From: Chloroflexota bacterium
Lineage (GTDB): Bacteria; Chloroflexota; Dehalococcoidia; JACPQK01
Direction of reading: 5' to 3'
Assembly (NCBI GenBank): GCA_016190535.1
Contig: JACPQK010000030.1
Location: forward strand, 1-7,548
DNA: 7,548 nucleotides
Below are positions 1 to 7,000 of this stretch, in pieces. The notes under the pieces were generated by a model. The model searched no databases. It worked only from the letters and a program-made list of their open reading frames with translations, and had not been told where the DNA came from. The position numbers were made by a program, and so were the translations under genes. Each line of letters opens with the position of its first letter. Position 1 is the stretch's first letter.

Positions 1-2
1 CT

Positions 3-3000
3 CCTATCCTGCGCTATCCGCCACCTCTTCCTCTTGCCCCGCTGAAGAGCCCCAACTTCGCCTTCAACATCCCCGGCGGGGGTGTGCAGGAGGAGCAGCT
101 CAACGCTACGCTCCTCTACACCACGCCCGGTGTCCCCGGTGCACCCCCGGGCTCCACACCCCTGGGCCTGGCCGTAGACCCCGTGAGCTGGGACCTCTTT
201 ATCCTGGTAGAGGGAACTCCCAATGACGTCCTGCTCCAGGTCGAGCCTAACTCGGGCGTGATATACAACTTTATTGACACCGGTGTGGGCGATGCCCGGG
301 ACGTGGCCTGGTTTGACCACGACCTGTATGTAGTCTACGGCCCCCCCAATGCCACCAAGCTCAAGAAGGTCTTTGATGTAACGACTCCTAACCCCAATGG
401 GCTGGACTCCGTCAATCTACCCCCGAGCAGTTTGGAGGCCCACGGCCTTGCCGTTCGCCCCACCAACCAGGGGATCTACGTGTCCTACCTTCAGACGGAC
501 CCCTCCCAGGGCATCCTTATCCGCCAGATCGACCCCGTCACCGGTCAAGAGATGACGGGAAGTCCCCTCAACGTCCCCGGAGGCCCCTCCGGCGGCGGCT
601 TCAAGGACCTGACGTATTTCAGCCCGAAGGATGCCATGATGGGCGGCTACAAGAACAAGGTGGTCGTCTTTGACCCCTTGACCGGGTTTGTCTGGGAGAC
701 TAAAGAGATAGGCGGCGTCACCGAGATCGAAGGCCTGGCCCTGCTGCCCGATGGCCAGACCCTCCTCATCGCCGATAGTGTCACCAAGGCCGTACACAAG
801 GTCGTTATGGGTGACGGTGACGGTGGCGCTGGGGGCGGGCCACCCTTCCCCAGGGCACTGTCCACTTGCGATGGCGAGCTGTGCCTCCTAGTGGACGGCA
901 GCCCAGACAAGATAATGAAGGTCCAGCCCAACGGGAACAAACTGAACGAGTTCGATGCCCCGGGCAGCAGTATTGAGAGCCTTGCCTTCCTGCCCAGTAA
1001 CCCCGGCAAGCTCTACATGATTGACAACAGCTCCTCCAAGCGCACCCTGTGGAGGGTGGACCCCCAGACTGAAGCGGCCACGAAGGTGGCTGAGCTGCCC
1101 GACTGGGTAGGGCTGATCGGTGCCCTGACCACCTCACCAGAAGGTAAACTCATTGCTGCCAACAGCACGGTAAACACCCTCTATGTGATCGACCCCCAGA
1201 GTGGGGCCATTGTCAACACCCTGTCCTTGACAGCAGCGCCATCTCAAGGCGGCCCCTCGGTCTGGCTGCCCGACGGTGGCCTGACGTCTCTGGAGTGGAT
1301 GCCTGGCGGCCTGCTGCTGGGCGGGAAGTACAACAACTTCTTCAAGATCAACCCTACCACTGGGCAGGTGCAGGGCAATGACATGGTAGACCCCGGCATG
1401 CCCCCCTGGGACATAACCGGCATGGCAGTGAACGGGCCCAATTTGTACATCGCCGATGCGAGCACCCAGGCCCTCTACCGGGCGGGCATCCCTGGCGCAC
1501 AGGCCGACGACCCCACCACGGCGGGCTACTATAATGCCACCATCATTGCTAACCTGCAGGGGCTGCCGCCCGTAGAGAGCGCCCAGACGCCCTTCACCCT
1601 GACCAAGATAACCGAGCCACAGCTTACCATCACCGAGCCCGCCTCCGGCTCCGCCTCTACGGAGGCCGCCATCACCGTCAAGGGCACAGTCAATGACCCC
1701 ACCATCAAGACGGTGAGCGTGGGGGTAGCCTTGCCCACCACCACCCTCTTCCAGTCCAACGTGGAGGAGGCCCAGGCCGACCTCAACGAGAAGTGGTCTA
1801 CTACTGGCTCGCACTCGCAGGTGAAGTGGCACGTGAGCCAGGTCAAGAAGCTGGGCACCAAGTCCTGGCGCTACGGCGACGTATCGGGAGCGCCTTCCTA
1901 CGATACCCCGGGCCAGGCCAACTCTGGCAACCTGGAGACCGAGCCCATCACCATCGGTCAGGGTACCAAGCTGGAGTTCTGGACCTGGTACAACACGGAG
2001 CCGGGCTTCGACTTTGACCAGAAGCTCATCCAGGCGGTGACCGGTAACCAGGTGCAGGACATTGCCATGATCGTGGAGTTCTTCCCGCCACCGCTGCCGG
2101 GGCAGCCCTTCGTCCCCAAGCAGCCCGGCTACGTCTTTACACCCCAGGACACGGTGGTGTGCCCTCCGCCAGGCCCTTGCCCACCTCCACCGCCGGGCCT
2201 GCCCCCCAAGCTTGTCTTCGTGCCCTCAAATCTGATGGGGGGACAGGGGCCCGAGTTCGCCAAGGTAGTCCTGGACCTGACCCAGTTTGCCGGGCAGACC
2301 ATCAAGATAAGGTTCCGCTTTGACACCAAGGACCCTGGCATGAACATGTTCGAGGGCTGGTATGTGGACGGTGTAACCGTCCAGGGTGCTGGCTTCAAGG
2401 GCGAGGTGGCCAACGTAGGCGCTGACCTCAAGTGGCAGGCCCAGTTCACCCTGGCCGAGGGCCAGAACAGCGTCCAGGCCCAGGCGGTCCGCAGCGCCTA
2501 TGACCCCGTAGTAACCCTGGACCAGGAGGTCATATTATACCTGGACAGCCAGGGGCCTATCATCGAATTTGATCCCCTGTCCACTCCCACCAACAGCCCG
2601 CTCCAGACGGTCGGCGGTGCTTTCACCGAGCTTACCCCTGACCTGCTGGAGATGTATGTCAACGACAAGCTGGTGATGACGCAGAAGACCTTCTCGGACA
2701 ACAGTTTCTCCAAGTCCATCAGCCTGTCAGAAGGGGATAACACCGTTCTGGTGAAGTTGACCGACAAGGGCGGCCTGGTGGGGCAGAGCTCTGCCACCAT
2801 TGTGCTGGATAGCACCGGGCCTACCGTCCAGGCGCTGACTACCTCCTATCCCACAGGCGCGGTCTCCGCCCGGACTAGCGACTTCTTCGTCATGCAAGTC
2901 ACAGCCACCGACGCCGCCACCGGCATCCAGACCGTCAAGATGCTGCTGCCGGGAGCGCCGTCGGAGAGCCAGCTCACCCAGAGCTGGACCCAGGGCCAGA

Positions 3001-3893
3001 AGAGTGCCCTGGCGGCTGGGCAAGAGGTGTGTGTCAACAACACCTGCTACCAGAAGGTAAGCGGTGCCCTCTACGAGGTCATGCCCTTTATGCCTGTTAG
3101 CGAAATACCCGTGGCAGTGCGCAACCAGTGGGGAGTCTCCCCCCAGGCCACGCACCTCTTCCCCATGAAGCTGCCCTCGGCGGCACCTCCCGGGGCCTAC
3201 AGCCTGACGGCCATCGCCGTGGACAACGCTGGCAACACCAGCACCACGGGCGTATCGGCGCAGGTCGTATCTACCTTGTCCAAGTTCAACATCAACCTGA
3301 TGCCAGGCTGGAACCTGGTCTCGTTGCCGCTGATACCTGATGATTCCTCTATTGGGACAACCTTGAGCGGCCTGCCCCAGGGTTCCTTGCACTCCGTCTG
3401 GTACTACGACGCCCCGGCAGGAGCCTGGAGGAGCTACGTGCCCGGTGCTCCCACCAACGACCTGACGCAGATGACCACAGGCAAGGGCTACTGGGTGCGG
3501 ATGAACGAAGCGGCCTTCACCCTGTCCGACCCACTGATGCCAGGCCTGCCCCAGACCCCGGTGCCCATCAGGCTCACTATCTCAGGCGTGGTGCTCAAGC
3601 CGGGCGAGGTGCCGCCCAGCTACAGCGTGGTCCAGGGCTGGAACCTGGTAGGTATCCATACCGAGCGGGCCAAGCAGGTCTCCGTCGCCCTGAAGAGCCT
3701 GACCAGCGCCTTCGGTGCCGACCTCTGGGGGTCCATCCTCGGCTATGAGAACTTCATCGACTTCCCCACGGAGGCGGGGGCGGAGCCACAGGTAGTCCTG
3801 GGTGCCTTCGTCTCCTTGGGCCAGACCGACAGCGTGGATCCTGGCCAAGGCTACTGGATATATATGACGGCAGCCGGGACTATAGTCCCGTAG
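3..3893 (+). CDS. Large secreted beta-propeller / Ig-like / jellyroll surface protein (5' end outside window)
   Basis: The frame is open from the left edge to a TAG at 3891, so at least 1296 residues are visible and the true start lies upstream. The GTG at 84 lacks a signal peptide and is not needed as a start. Domains in order: about ten propeller-like blades with a 'xxGLAVxP..G.LYV' core (near 159, 294, 438, 600, 726, 852, 972, 1116, 1281, 1413); an Ig-like domain whose halves (1620-1736 and 2397-2555) flank an immune-inhibitor-A/MAM-like jellyroll; an Ig-like domain at 2556-2820 with 'EGDNTVLVKLTD'; a longer Ig-like domain to about 3270; and a duplicated GWNLV/GYW module to the stop. Six cysteines occur, all in close pairs. 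No LPXTG, PEP-CTERM or terminal membrane segment ends the protein. Family knowledge suggests an extracellular binding or structural role. No catalytic motif is seen, and the exact function is unknown. Confidence 0.9.
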   Translation, partial: PILRYPPPLPLAPLKSPNFAFNIPGGGVQEEQLNATLLYTTPGVPGAPPGSTPLGLAVDPVSWDLFILVEGTPNDVLLQVEPNSGVIYNFIDTGVGDARDVAWFDHDLYVVYGPPNATKLKKVFDVTTPNPNGLDSVNLPPSSLEAHGLAVRPTNQGIYVSYLQTDPSQGILIRQIDPVTGQEMTGSPLNVPGGPSGGGFKDLTYFSPKDAMMGGYKNKVVVFDPLTGFVWETKEIGGVTEIEGLALLPDGQTLLIADSVTKAVHKVVMGDGDGGAGGGPPFPRALSTCDGELCLLVDGSPDKIMKVQPNGNKLNEFDAPGSSIESLAFLPSNPGKLYMIDNSSSKRTLWRVDPQTEAATKVAELPDWVGLIGALTTSPEGKLIAANSTVNTLYVIDPQSGAIVNTLSLTAAPSQGGPSVWLPDGGLTSLEWMPGGLLLGGKYNNFFKINPTTGQVQGNDMVDPGMPPWDITGMAVNGPNLYIADASTQALYRAGIPGAQADDPTTAGYYNATIIANLQGLPPVESAQTPFTLTKITEPQLTITEPASGSASTEAAITVKGTVNDPTIKTVSVGVALPTTTLFQSNVEEAQADLNEKWSTTGSHSQVKWHVSQVKKLGTKSWRYGDVSGAPSYDTPGQANSGNLETEPITIGQGTKLEFWTWYNTEPGFDFDQKLIQAVTGNQVQDIAMIVEFFPPPLPGQPFVPKQPGYVFTPQDTVVCPPPGPCPPPPPGLPPKLVFVPSNLMGGQGPEFAKVVLDLTQFAGQTIKIRFRFDTKDPGMNMFEGWYVDGVTVQGAGFKGEVANVGADLKWQAQFTLAEGQNSVQAQAVRSAYDPVVTLDQEVILYLDSQGPIIEFDPLSTPTNSPLQTVGGAFTELTPDLLEMYVNDKLVMTQKTFSDNSFSKSISLSEGDNTVLVKLTDKGGLVGQSSATIVLDSTGPTVQALTTSYPTGAVSARTSDFFVMQVTATDAATGIQTVKMLLPGAPSESQLTQSWTQGQKSALAAGQEVCVNNTCYQKVSGALYEVMPFMPVSEIPVAVRNQWGVSPQATHLFPMKLPSAAPPGAYSLTAIAVDNAGNTSTTGVSAQVVSTLSKFNINLMPGWNLVSLPLIPDDSSIGTTLSGLPQGSLHSVWYYDAPAGAWRSYVPGAPTNDLTQMTTGKGYWVRMNEAAFTLSDPLMPGLPQTPVPIRLTISGVVLKPGEVPPSYSVVQGWNLVGIHTERAKQVSVALKSLTSAFGADLWGSILGYENFIDFPTEAGAEPQVVLGAFVSLGQTDSVDPGQGYWIYMTAAGTIVP
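159..1500 (+). other. Beta-propeller-like region, about ten blades in two blocks (part of gene 1)
   Basis: Ten copies of a degenerate motif (hydrophobic-Gly-Leu-Ala-x-x-Pro, then a Leu/Ile-Tyr/Leu-Val/Ile-x-Asp strand) recur every 40-54 residues. Several are followed by a 'V..DP.TG.V' turn, as in NHL or SMP-30-type propellers. A Gly/Asp-rich linker (810-845, GDGDGGAGGG) separates five blades on each side, which suggests two propellers or one interrupted propeller. Further blades may lie upstream of the window. Such domains usually bind proteins or glycans. The ligand cannot be read from sequence. Confidence 0.65.
1737..2396 (+). other. Inserted immune-inhibitor-A/MAM-like jellyroll domain (part of gene 1)
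   Basis: The segment shows the landmarks of the jellyroll found next to InhA-type and other secreted bacterial proteins: 'W.TTGSHSQVKWHVS', 'SWRYGD', 'YDTPGQANSG.L', 'LEFWTWYNTE', 'DQKLIQAVTG', 'DLTQFAGQTIKIRFRFDT' and 'EGWYVDGVTV'. A proline-rich loop with CPPPGPC (2160-2180) interrupts it just before the 'DLTQFAGQ' strand. No metal-protease HExxH motif is present, so this is a binding or structural module here, not the enzyme. Confidence 0.7.
3276..3893 (+). repeat. C-terminal duplicated GWNLV ... GYW module (part of gene 1)
   Basis: Two related halves close the protein. The first has GWNLVSLPL (from 3306) and GKGYWVRM (from 3480). The second has GWNLVGIHT (from 3636) and GQGYWIYM (from 3843). 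Each half runs from a Gly-Trp-Asn-Leu-Val strand through a variable middle to a Gly-x-Gly-Tyr-Trp strand, which indicates an internal duplication. Such modules recur at the C-termini of large secreted proteins in Chloroflexota and some archaea; that statement is from memory of the family. A surface-attachment role is inferred only. Confidence 0.6.
3875..3890. repeat. Perfect 16-bp palindrome at the end of gene 1
   Basis: The sequence CGGGACTATAGTCCCG equals its own reverse complement and abuts the TAG stop at 3891. As RNA it could form a 6-bp stem with a UAUA loop. It encodes the last residues of gene 1 (G-T-I-V-P with the preceding Ala). It could be a protein-binding site, a 3'-end RNA stabiliser, or chance. 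Confidence 0.6.
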
Positions 3894-3909
3894 GCAAGGA
3901 AGCGCGACG

Positions 3910-3961
3910 TGTAAGCCCTCCTGGTGACAGGGGACAGTCACCCGCATGAGGAGGGCTTACA
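3910..3961 (+). promoter_or_regulatory. Intergenic hairpin sequestering a Shine-Dalgarno site
   Basis: A 13-bp perfect outer stem pairs 3910-3922 (TGTAAGCCCTCCT) with 3949-3961 (AGGAGGGCTTACA). Directly stacked inside it is a 6-bp stem, GGTGAC (3923-3928) with GTCACC (3937-3942), closed by an 8-base loop. A 6-base bulge (3943-3948) lies on the 3' side. The 3' arm contains AGGAGG, and the 5' arm carries the CCTCCT that would mask it. No run of T follows, so it does not look like a standard intrinsic terminator. The folded state should block initiation at the ATG at 3963. The trigger for opening (temperature, ligand, ribosome arriving from gene 1) is unknown. Confidence 0.7.
3949..3954 (+). promoter_or_regulatory. 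Strong Shine-Dalgarno site inside the hairpin
   Basis: AGGAGG lies 8 bases before the ATG at 3963, the best spacing and match in the junction. It faces the 7-codon mini-ORF, not the gene 2 start at 3983, which is 28 bases away. The only match nearer to 3983 is a weak GAGAGG at 3965-3970, which lies inside the mini-ORF. Confidence 0.7.
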
Positions 3962-3962
3962 T

Positions 3963-3986
3963 ATGAGAGGATCCACGAAGAGATGA
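3963..3986 (+). CDS. Putative 7-codon leader peptide MRGSTKR overlapping the gene 2 start
   Basis: An ATG 8 bases after AGGAGG opens a reading frame of seven codons (MRGSTKR) ending in TGA at 3984-3986. The stop overlaps the gene 2 start as ATGA (3983-3986), the classic geometry for translational coupling by a terminating ribosome. The peptide is basic and has no known family. It is too short for compositional proof, so it is a candidate regulatory leader rather than a proven gene. The alternative is that the AGGAGG serves gene 2 directly at poor spacing. Confidence 0.4.
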   Translation: MRGSTKR

Positions 3987-4084
3987 AACCGAGTTACAGA
4001 TGGCAAGGCTGGCCCCGCCTTCCGGTAGCGCTGCTGTTGCTGGCTGCCCTCGCCGCTCAGTTCCTGACCACCCCAACCCTGGCG
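3983..4084 (+). other. Sec signal peptide of gene 2
   Basis: Residues 1-34 have a basic n-region (K2, R6, R12) and a hydrophobic core (LPVALLLLAALAAQFL, 13-28). A likely signal peptidase I site is TLA|VP after residue 34. There is no lipobox cysteine, so it is not a lipoprotein. The signal also confirms the ATG at 3983 as the start. Confidence 0.85.
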
Positions 4085-7000
4085 GTGCCGCTGCAGCCCA
4101 TGCGCCTCTGGGGGACGGTATACCTGGCCGGTCAGGCCGCCCCATCGGACATCCCCCTGTACGTTGCAGTGCCCGGCGTATCCGGCTCCCCCACCCAGCC
4201 CACCAGCCCTGTCAGCGATTCCCTGGGCAGGTACGGCTACCAGCCCCCCTTCTACGTCTTGGGGGACGACACGGGCACTCAGACAAAGGAAGGAGCGGTA
4301 AGCGGTGACCAGGTAGACATCTATGTGGACCAGTACAAAGCCACTACCCTTACCTTCATCCTTGGTAGCGCCTTCGCCCTGGACCTTAGTGTCCCCGCGA
4401 CCAACGTCCTGACCACCCCCCTCGCCCTCAGCCCCAACTCTCCCACCGTAGCCCAGACCGTGACGGCCTCGGGAGCGGTGACTGCGGCAGGCAGTGGCCT
4501 AGCTGGCATAGCAATAGCGGTCCAGTGGGGCGACGGCAGCTCCAGCTCGGCGACGTCAGGGGTGGGGGGAAGCTACTCGGCGGCCCATACCTATAGCGCC
4601 GCGGGTAGCTACAGTGTCCAGGCCATAGCCCAGGCCAATGGCTACGTCCGCGGGTCCAATGCCGCTAGCCTCACGGTAGCCCCCCAGCCCCCCAGTGCGC
4701 CGCAGAGCCCCGCTCTGTCCACGCCGGGCAACGATAACACGCCCACCTTTACCTGGTCGGCCCCAGCCTCGGTCTCCAGCCCACCCCTCAAGCGGTATGA
4801 AGTTAGCGTGGATGCCCCCGCCAGCTTCATCAGCGTGGACACCAGCACTACGTATACCTCGACCGCTGACCTTAGCGATGGCAGCCATACCTTCCGGGTG
4901 CGGGCGGTAGACAATGCCGATCAGGTAAGCCCCGTAGCGGAGCTGGTGTTCACCATAGACACCACGGGCCCGGCTGCCCCTGGCCTGGTGTCTCCCACCA
5001 GCGGGACCGCCCTGGCTGATACCACCCCCACGCTGGACTGGACAGACGTTACCGACCCCAGCGGGCCTGTGAGCTACCGCCTGGAGATAGACAACACCGC
5101 GGACTTCTCCTCCCCGGTGCTGGAAAAACAGGGGCTTACGTCATCCGGCCATACTTTAGCTTCGGGGGAGGCCCTGGCGGACGGCCTATACTACTGGCGA
5201 GTAAGGGCAGCCGATGGCCTGGGCAATCTGGGGGCCTGGTCCTCTGCCAGCTCCCTGCGCATAGATACGGCCGGCCCTGTTGCCCCCGGCCTAATTTCGC
5301 CCAGCGATGGCACCCCGACCAGGGACACCACGCCCAGCCTTGACTGGTCCGCCGTCACGGATATCAGCGGGCCTGTGACCTACACCCTGGAGCTAGACGA
5401 CGCTAGCGACTTCTCTGCCCCATTGGTGCTCGCCAAGACAGCCCTTACCTTCTCTAACTACACCCTCGCTACCAGCGAGGCCCTCTCGGATGGCCTCTAC
5501 TACTGGCGGGTAAGAGGGGTGGACAGCTTGGCCAACGCGGGTGCCTGGTCTTCGGCCAGGGCGCTGCGCATCGACCTGAGCGGGCCCTCCGCGCCAGGCC
5601 TGATTGCCCCCACGGATGGCTCTTCCACCACGGATACCACCCCGGAGTTTAGCTGGTCCGCCGTCACGGACCCCAGCGCTCCCGTCACCTATGCCCTGGA
5701 GATAGACGATGCTGACAGCTTCGCTTCCCCGGTGGTGGTGAAGACGGACCTGACGGCGACCAGCTATACGCTGACCGATGCTGAGGCCCTGGCCCTGGGG
5801 CTCTACCACTGGCGGGCCAGAGCGGTGGATGCCCTGGGCAACACGGGGGAGTGGTCTGCTGGCTGGTCCCTGAGGATAATAACTGCGGTGGTGACGGGAC
5901 CTGCCCCTGGTGGCCCCCTGGCCACATCCACTCCTACACCTGGCCCTGAGCCAACTGCCACACCCACGCCTCGCCCTACCTCCACTCCCACACCCACGCC
6001 TACCCCTATCCCCGCTCCTCCCAGCGTTGAGGAAATAGAAACGGCCCCACCCCAGGAGACCGCCCGAAAGCTGGAGGCGGTGGACCCTGGAGAGGCTGCC
6101 CAGGCGCTGGCAGGGGCAGATCCCATCAAGGCGGCTGAGGCAGTGCAGGAAATGGACCCCACCAAGGCCGCCGACGTGATGGACCAGATGGACCCTCAGA
6201 AAACCTCTGAGATATTCCAGGCCATGGACTCAGAAAAGGCTGCTGCTGTAGCAGATGAGATGGCCCCAGAGAGTACCGCCGCCACTCTGGGCGGGGTAGA
6301 TACAGGGAAGGCCGCCGAGGTAATGGGGGAGATGGAGCCCGAGAGGGCTGCCCGGGTAGCAGACGCTTTGCCGCCGCAAAAGACGGGGGAAATCCTGGAG
6401 GAGATGCCGCCTGACAAGGCGGGAGGAGTGATGCAGGAGATGGCCTCGGAGAAACTGACCGAGGCGGTGCCTCATATGAAGGAGAGCACCCTTAGCCAGG
6501 CGCTACCCCAACTCACTCCCGATAAGCTATACCAGATACCCCCCAGGGTCCTCTTCGATGCCCTGCCTACCGCCCCTGCCGAAGCCCTGGTGGGGGAGAC
6601 ACCGCCCACACCTCCGCCGGGCCTGCCCTACCCTATAGTGGTCTATACCACCCCCTCCGGAGCAAGATACCTGGCCATCAGGACCGTCTCCGGGGAATGG
6701 GCGGTGATGATGGGAAGCCCTATGCCCATCCACAAGATCCTGGTCAAGTTCAAGACCGACCTCACCAATGTGGAGACCAACGCCGAGGAGCTACCCGCTA
6801 GGCCCACCAGTATCGCTACTGACCCGCCGGGGATCATGGCCCGCAAGTTCTTCACTATTGAGCTGATCCGTGCCCAGCCGGAAGACGTGCTGGCCGCACA
6901 CCTCACCTACAAGGTGGAAAAGACGTGGGTCCTGGAGAACAGGATCCACGAATGGTCGGTGCAGCTCTACCGATATGATCCGGAGAGGAATGCCTGGGTG

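Noticed and set aside
1641..1666. 7-bp inverted repeat GCCTCCG/CGGAGGC with 12-base loop
   Set aside because: Short and inside a coding frame of GC-rich DNA; expected by chance.
1134..1832. Long minus-strand open frame opposite gene 1
   Set aside because: It is a GC-rich mirror of a well-supported coding frame, has no recognisable domain and low-complexity Gly/Arg content.
2727..3392. Minus-strand open frame of about 220 codons opposite gene 1
   Set aside because: It overlaps conserved Ig-like coding on the + strand, and its translation resembles no protein family.
84..3893. GTG at 84 as the true start of gene 1
   Set aside because: The frame is open to the left edge, no signal peptide follows the GTG, and there is no convincing ribosome binding site; the gene most likely begins upstream.
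3910..3962. Standard rho-independent terminator
   Set aside because: The stem is strong but is not followed by a T-run; bases after it read ATATGAGAGG.
3963..3974. Cloning-vector leader (ATG AGA GGA TCC resembles an MRGS expression-tag start)
   Set aside because: The match is only about a dozen bases and the flanks are native-looking, with no His codons or other vector sequence.
4000..4308. Plus-strand open frame at the start of gene 2
   Set aside because: It is out of frame with the signal peptide and long domain series beginning at 3983; Arg/Pro-rich shadow translation.
6047..6550. CRISPR-like array with 36-base period
   Set aside because: The period is at the codon level (12 residues), there are no unique spacers between identical repeats, and the region is an open coding frame.
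6047..6550. Magnesium channel (mgtE) gene
   Set aside because: Only the helical repeat pattern resembles MgtE; there is no CBS pair and no transmembrane channel domain.
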